Source: Stenotrophomonas humi
GTDB taxonomy: Bacteria > Pseudomonadota > Gammaproteobacteria > Xanthomonadales > Xanthomonadaceae
Direction: 5' to 3'
Assembly (NCBI RefSeq): GCF_001431415.1
Contig: NZ_LDJI01000022.1
Coordinates: forward strand, 1 to 64,000
Length of the DNA stretch: 64,000 nt
Position numbers and translations under genes: made by a program. Under the pieces are notes generated by a model that worked only from the letters and a program-made list of their open reading frames with translations, was not told the DNA's origin and ran no database searches. Shown piece after piece: positions 9,305 through 18,088 of this stretch. Each line of letters opens with the position of its first letter. The first letter of the stretch is position 1.

Positions 9305-9652
9305 TTACGGCACCGCGGCGGTGATGACGATCTCGATTTTCCACGCCGGATTAGCCAGCTTGGCCTCCACGGTCGCGCGGGCCGGCGTTGCATCCTTGGC
9401 CACCCACTTGTCCCAGGCCTGGTTCATGCCGGCGAAATCAGCCATGTCAGCGAGGAAAATCTCGGCGCGCAGGATGTGGGTCTTGTCAGTCGGCGCCAGA
9501 CGCAGCAGGTCGTCGATGGCCTGCAGCACCTGCTCGGTCTGGCCGACGATATCGGCGCTGGTGTCTTCCGGCACCTGGCCGGCCAGGTAGGCCACACCGT
9601 GGTGGATGGTCATTTCCGACATGCGCGGGCCGGTATCGAAACGTTCGATCAT
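9305..9652 (-). CDS. RidA/YjgF family protein
   Basis: 115 residues of the YjgF/YER057c/UK114 fold: HHGVAYLAGQVPED near the N-terminus, TEQVLQAIDDLL in the middle and PARATVEAKLANPAWKIEI near the C-terminus. The Arg of PARATVEA is the residue that anchors the substrate carboxylate in RidA enamine/imine deaminases. The likely role is hydrolysis of reactive enamines made by PLP enzymes. Its ATG overlaps the stop of the upstream membrane-protein gene in an ATGA (9649-9652), implying coupled translation. Confidence 0.92.
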   Translation of the reverse strand: MIERFDTGPRMSEMTIHHGVAYLAGQVPEDTSADIVGQTEQVLQAIDDLLRLAPTDKTHILRAEIFLADMADFAGMNQAWDKWVAKDATPARATVEAKLANPAWKIEIVITAAVP

Positions 9653-10341
9653 GGGGTCGTTTCCCTCGGTTGGATGGTGTCGCCATTGTGACCCGAACCG
9701 AAAGTTTCAGCTGGCCCTTTGTGCAGGCGTCGCCATGCGGCAATCGCCACCATCAGCAGCCAGCCGACCAGCAGCGCGACCACCAGCTTCTGCCCCAGCC
9801 CGCGCGGGCTCGCACGCCACAGCACATGCAGCCACAGACCGGCGAACGCCAGCCACGCCCACCACCAGCTCCAGCGATGGAGCGAGGACCAGCGTGGGTC
9901 GCGACCGAAACACCAGGCCTGCAGCAGCATCGCAACGGTCACGCACAGGAAGGCGGTCTGTGCCGACAGCCCATGCACCAGCGGCGCCAACAGGGGCGCG
10001 TGCTGCGGCAGCCAGCTGTCGCCAATCGCCACGGCGGCGAGGCCGAGCCCGGCGACGGTGAACAGTGCCGGCGGCAGCGCGCGACGCGCCACACCCTGCG
10101 CCTGGGCGTGCAGCATCCATGCCAACAAGCCGATGGCCAGCGCGAGCAGGCAGTACGCCACGCGCAGCAGCACTCCATGCGGACCATGCAGGTACAGGCT
10201 CAAGGTGGCCCAGGCCCAATCCAGGTCCGCACGTGCGAACTGCAGCCAAGTGGCACAGAGAACAAACAGCAACAGCGCCATCATGACCAAGGCGAGACCG
10301 ATCTGATGCCGGCGCAGCGTGGGATGTCGATTGACCTGCAT
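9649..10341 (-). CDS. Multi-pass membrane protein, DUF998-like
   Basis: 230 residues starting MQVNRHPTLRRHQIG. It has about six strongly hydrophobic segments separated by short loops and a basic C-terminus, and it resembles the DUF998 group of integral membrane proteins; that assignment is by general appearance. ATG 10341 is preferred because the upstream extension is hydrophilic, Arg-rich and overlaps the mprF start on the other strand. Translationally coupled to the RidA gene. Confidence 0.65.
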   Translation of the reverse strand: MQVNRHPTLRRHQIGLALVMMALLLFVLCATWLQFARADLDWAWATLSLYLHGPHGVLLRVAYCLLALAIGLLAWMLHAQAQGVARRALPPALFTVAGLGLAAVAIGDSWLPQHAPLLAPLVHGLSAQTAFLCVTVAMLLQAWCFGRDPRWSSLHRWSWWWAWLAFAGLWLHVLWRASPRGLGQKLVVALLVGWLLMVAIAAWRRLHKGPAETFGSGHNGDTIQPRETTP

Positions 10342-10508
10342 GGATGTCCGGAACCCGGCATGGAATCGGGCAAGTCTAGGGCCCTGCGCTGCCGATGGTG
10401 GCTGAAGGAACAAACAATGCGCACGCTTCGGCTTTGCGTCGCCGTCACGCACTGGCGATAGTCTTGTCGACCCGCGCCGTCCGGCGCACCACCTGATCGT
10501 CGCAGCGC

Positions 10509-13058
10509 ATGAGCGTTCCACCCGTCGTACTGGATCAGAACACCGCGGGCTGGCGCCGGCTGGCTGCCATTGCCATCACGCTGGCGATCATGGGCCTGGC
10601 CCTGCACGCGCTGGCGGGGCAGTTCGACGAGCATGGCTATCACCAGATCCGCACGGCGCTGAAAGGGCTGTCGTGGACGCAGCTGCTGATCGCGACGCTG
10701 CTGGGCATGGCCAGCTACGCGTGCCTGATCGGCTTTGACGCCATCGGCCTGCGCCGCGCGCAGCGGCGTTTGCCCGCCAGCCGCATCGGCATCACTGCTT
10801 TCCTGGCCCACGCCGCCGGGCAGACGCTGGGCTTTGCCGCCTTGACCGGTGGTGCCATCCGCCTGCGCAGCTATGGCCGTGCCGGGCTCAGCCTGGCCGA
10901 GATCGGCCAGGTGGTGCTGATGTCCACGCTGGGCTTCGTGTTCGGTGCGTGGTTGCTGCTCGGTCTGGCGCTCTGGCTGGAGCCCGGCGCTGCCGCGCGC
11001 GCGCTGCCGATCGCCGTCCCCGTCGTCCGTGCATTGGGCATCGGCTTGCTGGTGCTGTTCGGGGTGATGTTGGTGGTGGTGGGCCGGGACGGACGCCGCA
11101 TTGGCTGGCGCTCTCATCACGTCTGGATTCCCAACCGACGCACGGTACTGGAAGTCACCCTGCTGAGCGTGGTCGAACTGGGCCTGGCATCGGCCGCGTT
11201 CTACGTGCTGCTGCCGGCGCAAGGCGAAGTGGGCTTCATCGGTTTTGTCGGACTGTATCTGGTGGCGGTGGTGGCCGGCCTGCTCTCCACGGTACCGGCC
11301 GGGTTGGGTGTGTTCGAGTGGAGCCTGCTCAAGCTGCTGCCGCAGATCGCACCCGCCGCCATTCTTGCCGCGGCAGTGGCTTACCGCGTCACCTATTACC
11401 TGTTGCCGTTGCTGCTGTCAGCACTGCTCGCCGCCGTCGCAAGCGTGCGCCGGCCGATCAGCAGTGGTGCCGGGGCAGCATGGAGTGCATTGCGGCCATG
11501 GCTGCCGCAGATCATCGCGCTGGCGGTGTTCGCGGTAGGCGCCCTGCTGGTGATCGACGGCACCTTGCCGGTACCGCGCCATCGCATCCTGCCCGCGCCG
11601 TTGCCATTGGTGGAAACCTCGCATCTGCTCGGCAGCCTTGGTGGCGTCGCGCTGTTGTTGATCGGCCAAGGCTTGCAACGGCGCAGCCATGTGGCCTGGT
11701 TGATCGCGCTGGTGCTGTGTGTCGGGCTGCCGATACCGGTCTGGCTGCGTGGCGGGCACGCGCTGGTCGCGCTGACGCTGCCGTTGGCAGCCATCGCCTT
11801 GTGGGCGGCGCGGCGCGAGTTCTATCGCGAAGGTGCGCTGCTCGACGAAGCCTGGTCATGGCCGTGGCTGCGCAACGTCGCGCTGGTACTGGTGGCGACA
11901 GTGTGGCTGCTGTTCTTCGTCTACAGCCACGTCGAATACCAGAACGAATTGTGGTGGCAGTTCGCCACGTCCGGCAATGCGCCGCGTGCATTGCGTGCGC
12001 TGCTGCTGATCAGCCTGGTGGTGATCGTGTTCGGGCTTGCGCGCCTGCTGCACAGCACCCGCAGCCCGCTGCCTGCACCGGCAAGCGAAACACTGGAACA
12101 ACTACGCCCCGTGCTGGCACAAGCGCATGACACCCAGGCCTGCCTGTCGATGACCGGCGACAAAGCCATCCTGCGCAGCGAGCATGGCGATGGCTTCGTG
12201 ATGATGCAGCGCTACGGCGGTTCGCTGGTGTCGATGGGCGATCCGGTCGGGCCACCGGCGGTGGTGCGCGAGTTGATCTGGAAATTCCGCGAGGAAGCCG
12301 ACCGCCTCGGCCTGCGCCCGGTGTTCTACCAGACCAGTGATCGCCACTGGCAGACCTACCTGGACCTGGGGCTGACGCTGGTGAAGCTCGGTGAAGAAGC
12401 CATGGTGCCGCTGCAGGACTTCAGCCTCAACGGCAGCACCCGTGCCGATCTGCGGCAAGCGTGGAATCGCGGCAAGCGCTCGGCGTTGAGCTTCCGGCTG
12501 GTGGGTGCTGCGGATGTGCAGCCACTGCTGCCGGCATTGAAGGCGATCTCCGACAGCTGGCTGGAAGAGAAGTCAGGCGAGGAGAAAGGGTTCTCGCTGG
12601 GCAGTTTCGACCCGGCCTATCTGTGCCGCTTCCCGGTCGCGCTGGTCGAGGCCGAGGGCCGCATCGTCGCCTTCGCCAATGTCTGGCAGGCACCGGCCGG
12701 GCATGAGTTGTCGGTGGACCTGATGCGCCACCTCCCCGATGCGCCCAAGGGCACGATGGACTTCCTGTTCATCGAGCTGTTCCTGTGGGGCGCGGCCAAC
12801 AACTACACCCGCTTCTCGCTGGGCATGGCGCCGCTCACCGGCCTGGCCGAACACCGCCTGGCCGGCCGCTGGAACCGCTTCGCCAACCTGGTGGCACGCC
12901 ATGGCGAGCGCTTCTATGGCTTCGGTGGACTTCGCCGCTTCAAGTCGAAGTTCTCACCCGACTGGCGTCCGCGCTACCTCGCCGCACCCGGTGGCATGCA
13001 CCTGCCAGCGGCATTGCTCGACGTTACCCGGTTGATCTCGCTCGACCCGCAGCGGTGA
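10509..13058 (+). CDS. mprF: Bifunctional lysylphosphatidylglycerol flippase/synthetase MprF
   Basis: 849 residues, normal for MprF. The N-terminal ~480 residues are a multi-pass flippase domain. The C-terminal DUF2156 synthetase domain runs from about 530 to the end, with GFVMMQRYGGSLVSMGDPVG near its start and a NNYTRFSLGMAPLTGL stretch late. It transfers lysine (or alanine) from aminoacyl-tRNA to phosphatidylglycerol and flips the product, lowering surface charge and raising resistance to cationic peptides. It is convergent with the acvB-type gene, whose stop lies 9 bases away. The amino acid used cannot be told from sequence. Confidence 0.94.
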   Translation: MSVPPVVLDQNTAGWRRLAAIAITLAIMGLALHALAGQFDEHGYHQIRTALKGLSWTQLLIATLLGMASYACLIGFDAIGLRRAQRRLPASRIGITAFLAHAAGQTLGFAALTGGAIRLRSYGRAGLSLAEIGQVVLMSTLGFVFGAWLLLGLALWLEPGAAARALPIAVPVVRALGIGLLVLFGVMLVVVGRDGRRIGWRSHHVWIPNRRTVLEVTLLSVVELGLASAAFYVLLPAQGEVGFIGFVGLYLVAVVAGLLSTVPAGLGVFEWSLLKLLPQIAPAAILAAAVAYRVTYYLLPLLLSALLAAVASVRRPISSGAGAAWSALRPWLPQIIALAVFAVGALLVIDGTLPVPRHRILPAPLPLVETSHLLGSLGGVALLLIGQGLQRRSHVAWLIALVLCVGLPIPVWLRGGHALVALTLPLAAIALWAARREFYREGALLDEAWSWPWLRNVALVLVATVWLLFFVYSHVEYQNELWWQFATSGNAPRALRALLLISLVVIVFGLARLLHSTRSPLPAPASETLEQLRPVLAQAHDTQACLSMTGDKAILRSEHGDGFVMMQRYGGSLVSMGDPVGPPAVVRELIWKFREEADRLGLRPVFYQTSDRHWQTYLDLGLTLVKLGEEAMVPLQDFSLNGSTRADLRQAWNRGKRSALSFRLVGAADVQPLLPALKAISDSWLEEKSGEEKGFSLGSFDPAYLCRFPVALVEAEGRIVAFANVWQAPAGHELSVDLMRHLPDAPKGTMDFLFIELFLWGAANNYTRFSLGMAPLTGLAEHRLAGRWNRFANLVARHGERFYGFGGLRRFKSKFSPDWRPRYLAAPGGMHLPAALLDVTRLISLDPQR

Positions 13059-13066
13059 GCGGTGAA

Positions 13067-14413
13067 TCAAGGTTTCGCAGGCACCTTCAGCTGCTGCAGG
13101 ATCACCCGCGCCAGTGCGGCGTAGTCGCCCTGGAAATGATGATCACCCGGCAGCTTCACGACCTGTGCGCTGCCCGCTGGCAGCTGCGGGCACAGTGCGC
13201 CATCGTCGTCCCCACCATAGATGCACAGCGTGCGTTGCGGCGACAGCTTCGCCACTTCCGGCGCGATCGGGAGGCCGTCGTCGTCGCCCCCGCCAATCCA
13301 GTTGCTGACGTGGAATTCGTAGTCGGCATGGCTGCCCGCCGACAGCAACGCGGTCATGCGCAGCATTGACGATGTACTTTCCGGCAGCATGTTGATCGCC
13401 GCAGGCAACACATCGGCTCCTTGCGAAAAGCCCACCAGCACCAGCTTTGGTCGCTGCCATTGGCGCGCGTAGTGCCGCGCGATGCGATCCAGGTCAGCGG
13501 CGAAGCCCGCTGGCGTGCGCTCGCTCCAGAAGTAGCGCAGCGAATCCACGCCGACCACGGAAACCCCTGCCTGCGCCAACGCATCGGCCACGTCCTTGTC
13601 CAGACCGGCCCAACCGCCATCGCCGGACACGAAGATCGCGAAGGTATCGCCCTGCCCGGCTGCCGGCACCTCCACCAGCGGCAAGCCGTCCAGTTCCTGC
13701 GGCACCGGCGGCAGACTGACGCCGTGCTGCGCGCCCAGCACACGTGCGGCCGCCACTTCACCCGGCAGGGCATTGCCATTGCGCGTGCGCTGGAACTGGC
13801 GTGCCATCGGCACCGTTGCGATGAATGCATCCACGCTTGCCGCCGGGCATGCGTGATATGCCCCCGGGGCCGCCGACAACCACGGAAAACGCAGCGGCTG
13901 CGGCTTCAGCGCGCGACCATTGATGGCATCGCCGCAGGTCATCTGCCCGGCGCGCCATTGCGGGCAGAAGTCTTCGGTCAGCAGGCCGGCAAACACCTGC
14001 GGCGCGGCCTGGCTCGCTACTGCATATGCCAATGCAGCACCGTCGCCGTCACCGCCCAGGATCGGCAGGCGATACGTCGGCACGCGGTAGTACGCCTGCA
14101 CATAGCGCGAGAAGTTCTCGACATCACCTGCAGAGAAGCCACAGCTTCCCTTTTCCTTCGCCAACACCCGCTGCAGATGCGCGGTGTCGATATCCACCAC
14201 CATCGCGCCGTCGTCGCGCAGTGCCTGCAACCGCATCTGTCGCTGTGCCGGTTTGTCGCTACCGGCAAACCACAACACCACCCGCTGCGGCGAGCCCTTG
14301 GGCATCTGCACCGGCACGTCTTCAAAACGTCCGTGGCTGACCTGCCCGGCGGCCAGCGCCGGCACCGAATGCACGGCCAATGCCACCACCATGCCCAACA
14401 ACGCACGCACCAT
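13067..14413 (-). CDS. acvB: AcvB/VirJ-type periplasmic hydrolase
   Basis: 448 residues with a signal peptide (cleavage near VPALAAG). The C-terminal half is the VirJ alpha/beta-hydrolase domain: VSGDGGWAG near 265, the nucleophile elbow GFSQGAD with Ser330, and Asp and His candidates in YGGDDDGALC and PGDHHFQGD near the end. The N-terminal half is a second, weaker VirJ-like region, giving the long AcvB/AtvA layout rather than short VirJ. In Agrobacterium and Rhizobium, AcvB/AtvA is encoded with the MprF homologue LpiA and hydrolyses lysyl-phosphatidylglycerol in the periplasm. The convergent mprF here supports the same job. Function is inferred from family and context. Confidence 0.82.
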   Translation of the reverse strand: MVRALLGMVVALAVHSVPALAAGQVSHGRFEDVPVQMPKGSPQRVVLWFAGSDKPAQRQMRLQALRDDGAMVVDIDTAHLQRVLAKEKGSCGFSAGDVENFSRYVQAYYRVPTYRLPILGGDGDGAALAYAVASQAAPQVFAGLLTEDFCPQWRAGQMTCGDAINGRALKPQPLRFPWLSAAPGAYHACPAASVDAFIATVPMARQFQRTRNGNALPGEVAAARVLGAQHGVSLPPVPQELDGLPLVEVPAAGQGDTFAIFVSGDGGWAGLDKDVADALAQAGVSVVGVDSLRYFWSERTPAGFAADLDRIARHYARQWQRPKLVLVGFSQGADVLPAAINMLPESTSSMLRMTALLSAGSHADYEFHVSNWIGGGDDDGLPIAPEVAKLSPQRTLCIYGGDDDGALCPQLPAGSAQVVKLPGDHHFQGDYAALARVILQQLKVPAKP

Positions 14414-14484
14414 GGATGAGTTCTCTGGATCGGGAAGTTGCAGCCTACGCCTGCGGACGCAGGAGGAATGTCAGGACGGCCGTT

Positions 14485-14667
14485 TCAGTCCAGCGCGTCG
14501 GGGTGACGCAGCTTCCATTCGGCCAATGCCTGACGGTATCGGCCCAGTTCGTCGGAATACAGATCCAGCACGCACAGCGGGCAACCGCTGCCGCAGCACT
14601 CGTTGGGGCCGGGGGCCTCAGGCGGCAGCGGACGGGGATCGGGATCGACAGCGGGGTTCGGATTCAT
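14485..14667 (-). CDS. Small oxidoreductase-like domain protein (CCGSGC motif)
   Basis: 60 residues starting MNPNPAVDPDP. A Pro-rich N-terminus leads to ECCGSGCPLCVLDLYSDEL, the cysteine signature of the small oxidoreductase-like domain. Four cysteines in a CCxxxCxxC spacing suggest metal binding or redox activity. An upstream ATG at 14679 would add four residues. The product is small but the motif is distinctive, so the gene is real. Confidence 0.8.
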   Translation of the reverse strand: MNPNPAVDPDPRPLPPEAPGPNECCGSGCPLCVLDLYSDELGRYRQALAEWKLRHPDALD

Positions 14668-14731
14668 CGCAACGGCCATCTGGGCCGGCTCGGCAGCACG
14701 GTACGGCGCATTTTAGCCATTCGGTGCCCGC

Positions 14732-15337
14732 TCATCCGGTGACGCGGCGCAAATTGGCGCGAGCCGCCGCGTCATAACGTTCATGGAAGAAATCGCTGAA
14801 GAAGATCCGCGGCTGCGCCAGCACGCCTTTCAGGAAGCGGCGCCGGTTGAGACGGAACAAAAAGCCTGGCACCTTGCCGCTGTACTCCTGGGCGATGCCG
14901 CGATCATAGGCATCGAATACGTCCGGCGGCGCGCCGAGGATGGCCATGTCGCTGTCCAGGAACAGGGCCGCATCGGCGTCCAGCTCATCCGCCCGCAACT
15001 GCCCATGGCGGGCCGTCAGCTCGATCAGTCCGGCCACACGGGCAGCATCCACACCCGCCTCCGGCAACCAGCGCTGGATCGCGGCGACGGCCAACTGCGC
15101 CGAGCGCAGCTCATTGTCGCTGCGCCCCGCTTCATAGATCGCATCGTGGTAAAGCACCGCCATTGCCACTTCGCGCGGCTGCTCCCAGCCTGGGCCACCG
15201 GCGACGTCACGGTAGTGATGCAGCACCGCCTGCACATGGCCGACGTTGTGATATGCACGCGGCGGTTGCGCATAGGCCGCTTCGAGTTCGGCCAACTGTT
15301 GCGGTGGAAGGGACAGCGGCAGCGACTGGGTATCCAT
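14732..15337 (-). CDS. HD-domain hydrolase (predicted metal-dependent phosphohydrolase)
   Basis: 201 residues starting MDTQSLPLSLPP. The metal ligands are visible as RAYHNVGHV near residues 28-36 and LYHDAIYE near 63-70 (the HD pair), with a late Asp in LFLDSDMAILG. This is the bacterial HD superfamily of predicted phosphohydrolases, whose substrates are generally unknown. The frame extends 18 codons further upstream, but ATG 15337 gives the conventional start. Lies between the CCGSGC protein and thpR, all on the minus strand. Confidence 0.85.
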   Translation of the reverse strand: MDTQSLPLSLPPQQLAELEAAYAQPPRAYHNVGHVQAVLHHYRDVAGGPGWEQPREVAMAVLYHDAIYEAGRSDNELRSAQLAVAAIQRWLPEAGVDAARVAGLIELTARHGQLRADELDADAALFLDSDMAILGAPPDVFDAYDRGIAQEYSGKVPGFLFRLNRRRFLKGVLAQPRIFFSDFFHERYDAAARANLRRVTG

Positions 15338-15435
15338 GCACGCATCCTGCCCTACGAGCAGAAGTGAGTGAAGAGGAGTGAGGCAAAGCAAGTGCAGAAG
15401 CGGAGCCAGCCGTTGCCGTCTCCCACTCCTTTCTC

Positions 15436-16023
15436 TCAGCCCAGTTGCCAGCGACCTTCCAGCTGGTAGCGGCTCTGACCGAGGAAGCTGCGGATCAGCA
15501 CGAATTCGCGCACGAACCAGCGCAGCGGCTGCACCGGCTGGATCGGCATGCGGCGCTTGTCGTACAACAGGGTCATATGCGGGGTGAAACGCGGATCGGT
15601 CTTGCCGCCAACGCCCTGCAGGCAGCGCGCCAGTTCTTCGTGCAGGCCGGTGAGCAGTTCGGCGCCGTACTCACTGCGCAGCACGAACGGGTTCTGGCGA
15701 TTGCCGGCAAAGCTGCCCACCTGGTCGAAACAGACTTCGAACTCCGGCATCCGCACCCGGCTGGCAGCCTGGCGCATCTTGGCCAACAGGCTCGGCGGCA
15801 GACCGGCGTAGTCACCGACGTGATGCAGGGTGATGTGCAGGCGCTCGCACGCCAACGGATGCCCTTCCAGCCCGTGCTCGTCCCGCAGCCCTTCGGCCAG
15901 CTCGGCGACCCGCTCAGCGGTGAGCGGGTCCGGCAGCACCGCAAAGAACAGGCGCTCGGTGGGAATGTCACTGCCAATGCCCAGCGAGAGCTGTGCCTGG
16001 TCAGAGGGAAGGAACTTGTTCAT
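15436..16023 (-). CDS. thpR: RNA 2',3'-cyclic phosphodiesterase (2H family)
   Basis: 195 residues with the two H-x-T/S-x catalytic motifs of 2H phosphoesterases: HITL at 63-66 and HMTL at 149-152. RLFFAVLPD near residue 24 is the usual opening strand. It hydrolyses 2',3'-cyclic phosphate ends of RNA to 2'-phosphates and was historically called 2'-5' RNA ligase (LigT). It is divergent from the TPR protein gene across a 402-base gap. Confidence 0.93.
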   Translation of the reverse strand: MNKFLPSDQAQLSLGIGSDIPTERLFFAVLPDPLTAERVAELAEGLRDEHGLEGHPLACERLHITLHHVGDYAGLPPSLLAKMRQAASRVRMPEFEVCFDQVGSFAGNRQNPFVLRSEYGAELLTGLHEELARCLQGVGGKTDPRFTPHMTLLYDKRRMPIQPVQPLRWFVREFVLIRSFLGQSRYQLEGRWQLG

Positions 16024-16425
16024 GGTTTCGCGTCGAAAGCCGCCGGCTGGCCTGCAGGTAGCGGCCGCCGATACTGACTGGGGCCGCGGATACTAGCAGA
16101 CCCCACCCCTCACCGGGATGCCTGCTGGACAAAATATAGCCAGCATTCGGCGAGCCAGGCGCTGCGGGGCCTGCCGAAGGTTATCCACATGTTTACCAAG
16201 TGCTGATCCACATGGCCTGTGGATTGCGGGCTTTGCCTGCCCATGCCGGATCAGCACCGCTCCGGGAAGCCTGATCGATGCGGGCAACACCGCCTCCGCC
16301 GACAGCCGCGCCGTCCGTTGCCGAACGATTCCCAACCGCCCTCGCCGCGCGTGATCCGACACTCACGCCGGCCTGCTTTCACAGGCATACACTCGAACTG
16401 CCGCAGCAACTTCCGGGTGGTCGCC
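16024..16425. other. 402-base divergent intergenic region
   Basis: Separates thpR (minus) from the TPR gene (plus). It holds a cluster of DnaA-box-like sites (listed separately) around 16181-16226. I see no credible gene and no copy of the two-hairpin repeat. Promoters for both flanking genes should lie here but none is clear by eye. Confidence 0.6.
16181..16226 (+). promoter_or_regulatory. Cluster of three DnaA-box-like 9-mers
   Basis: TTATCCACA at 16181-16189 matches the DnaA-box consensus exactly. TGATCCACA at 16204-16212 differs at one base. CAATCCACA on the minus strand (16218-16226) differs at two. Three sites within 46 bases of divergent intergenic DNA is more than expected by chance, though no replication gene is nearby. 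Confidence 0.5.
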
Positions 16426-17523
16426 ATGATCGGTTGGAACGCATTTGCTCTGCTTGCCGTCACCTCGCTTTCGCCGGCGCCGCCGGCGCAGGCTGCCGTG
16501 GACATCCCGGCACCCGAACAGATCATGATCGTGCCGCCGGAGATAAAGGCGCTGCTGCGCGAACGGGTGATCGACACCACCAATTCTCCGGAAAAACGCC
16601 TGCAGCGGCTGGTCGAGTTGATCTTCGAGCCGAACGGGCTGGGCCTGCAATACGACACCGAGGCCACCCTGAGCATCGCCGAGACCTGGCAACAGCGCCG
16701 CGCCAACTGCCTGTCCTTCACCTTGTTGTTCGTCGCCCTGGCCCGCGAAGTCGGGCTGGAGGCGCATGTGCAGGAGGTCGGCCAGGTGGTCACCTGGTAC
16801 CAGGAGCAGGGGCTCATCTTCAATGCCGGCCATGTCAACGCCGGGCTGCGCGTGAACGGCCGCACCGCCACCATGGACCTGGACAGCAACGTGCTCTACG
16901 ACAGCCGTGGTCCGCGCCAGATCACCGACCGCCGCGCCCTGGCGCATTTCTACAACAACCGCGGCGCCGACCAGCTGGCCGCACACGACTACGCCACCGC
17001 CCGCCGCTATTTCGATCTGTCGCTGCAGATGGAACCACGCTTCGTGCCGGCCTGGAGCAACCTGGGCGTACTGGAGTCACGAGTCAACGACCTGACCGCC
17101 GCCAGCCATGATTTCGAGACCGCACTGTCAATCAACAAGGACCACGCGCCGTCCCTGCACAACGCCTCCAAGCTGTACCTGCAAATGGGCGATACGCGCC
17201 GTGCCGCACAATTGCAGACGCGGCTGGAGCGTTCGCGCAGCAAGGACCCGTTCTACCAGTTCATGCAGGGTGTGATTGCCGAGCGCGCCGCCAACTATCC
17301 ATTGGCGGTGCACTACTACGACAAGGCTGTGCGGCTGTACGGGCGCGCCCATCAGTTCCATTTCGGGCTGGCGCGGGCCTACTTTCTGAGCGGCAACAAC
17401 CGCCTGGCCGAACGCGAAATGGCCCGCGCCCGCGCCTTGGGCGGCAGCGACGAGCAGCGGGCCATCTATCAGACCAAGCTGGACGGCATCCGGCGCCTGG
17501 AGGCGCGGCATGCCGCGCATTGA
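16426..17523 (+). CDS. Secreted transglutaminase-like/TPR repeat protein
   Basis: 365 residues with an N-terminal signal peptide (cleavage near PPAQAAV). A transglutaminase-like core shows Cys95 (RRANCLSF), His136 (FNAGHVNAG) and Asp151 (TMDLDS), in the order and spacing of a Cys-His-Asp triad. TPR helices follow from about residue 170 to the end (for example PAWSNLGVLE and HQFHFGLARAY). The protein likely acts in the periplasm as a scaffold or amidase-like enzyme. The same frame opens further upstream but carries no signal peptide there, so ATG 16426 is chosen. Confidence 0.82.
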   Translation: MIGWNAFALLAVTSLSPAPPAQAAVDIPAPEQIMIVPPEIKALLRERVIDTTNSPEKRLQRLVELIFEPNGLGLQYDTEATLSIAETWQQRRANCLSFTLLFVALAREVGLEAHVQEVGQVVTWYQEQGLIFNAGHVNAGLRVNGRTATMDLDSNVLYDSRGPRQITDRRALAHFYNNRGADQLAAHDYATARRYFDLSLQMEPRFVPAWSNLGVLESRVNDLTAASHDFETALSINKDHAPSLHNASKLYLQMGDTRRAAQLQTRLERSRSKDPFYQFMQGVIAERAANYPLAVHYYDKAVRLYGRAHQFHFGLARAYFLSGNNRLAEREMARARALGGSDEQRAIYQTKLDGIRRLEARHAAH

Positions 17524-17636
17524 GATGGGGCCGGGAACAGGACGTTGGGAACGGGGAATGTGGAACCGATAGGGGTGCATTGTTACGCGCGGCCCCTGCA
17601 CCTCCCACAGCCCTCCCCGCCCCTGTCTCCTGCCTC

Positions 17637-17969
17637 TCAGGCTTTGCGCAGGAAGCAGGTCTTCAGCACCAGGCCCTTGATCTTGTCCGAGTTGCCTTCG
17701 ATGTTCTCGGCATCGTCCTCGACCAGACGGATGTTGCGGATCACCGTTCCCTGCTTGAGCGGGATCGAGGAGCCCTTCACCTTCAGGTCCTTGATGACCG
17801 TGACCGTATCGCCGGCGACCAGCACGTTGCCATTGCTGTCACGGACTACCAATGCGCTGGCCGCCGCTTCACCGGGCGTCCATTCATGGCCGCAATCGGC
17901 GCAGATCCACAGCGCACCATCGGGGTAGACGTTCTGCAGCGAGCACTGCGGGCAGGAAGAAACGGACAT
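17637..17969 (-). CDS. yjdM: YjdM/PhnA family zinc-ribbon protein
   Basis: 110 residues. An N-terminal zinc ribbon CPQC...CADC (residues 6-9 and 24-27) is followed by GDTVTVIKDLKVKGSS and IRNIRLVEDDAENIEG, the conserved body of the family. The old name PhnA (phosphonoacetate hydrolase) is generally considered a misassignment for this short protein, and no biochemical role is established. Monocistronic by appearance. Confidence 0.93.
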   Translation of the reverse strand: MSVSSCPQCSLQNVYPDGALWICADCGHEWTPGEAAASALVVRDSNGNVLVAGDTVTVIKDLKVKGSSIPLKQGTVIRNIRLVEDDAENIEGNSDKIKGLVLKTCFLRKA

Positions 17970-18088
17970 GACAGCTCCCGGAACATGAAAGGGGCCGCCG
18001 ATTGTAGCCGCCCACGCCCGCGCTCATGCCCCCGGCCCTGTCGCGTAGTAAAGTGCGCGGCCGTTTTAGCTGCAGACACCCCCGCCCC

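Noticed and set aside
16181..16226. Replication origin
   Set aside because: DnaA-like boxes are present, but there is no dnaA, dnaN, rpmH or AT-rich unwinding region nearby, so oriC is not supported.
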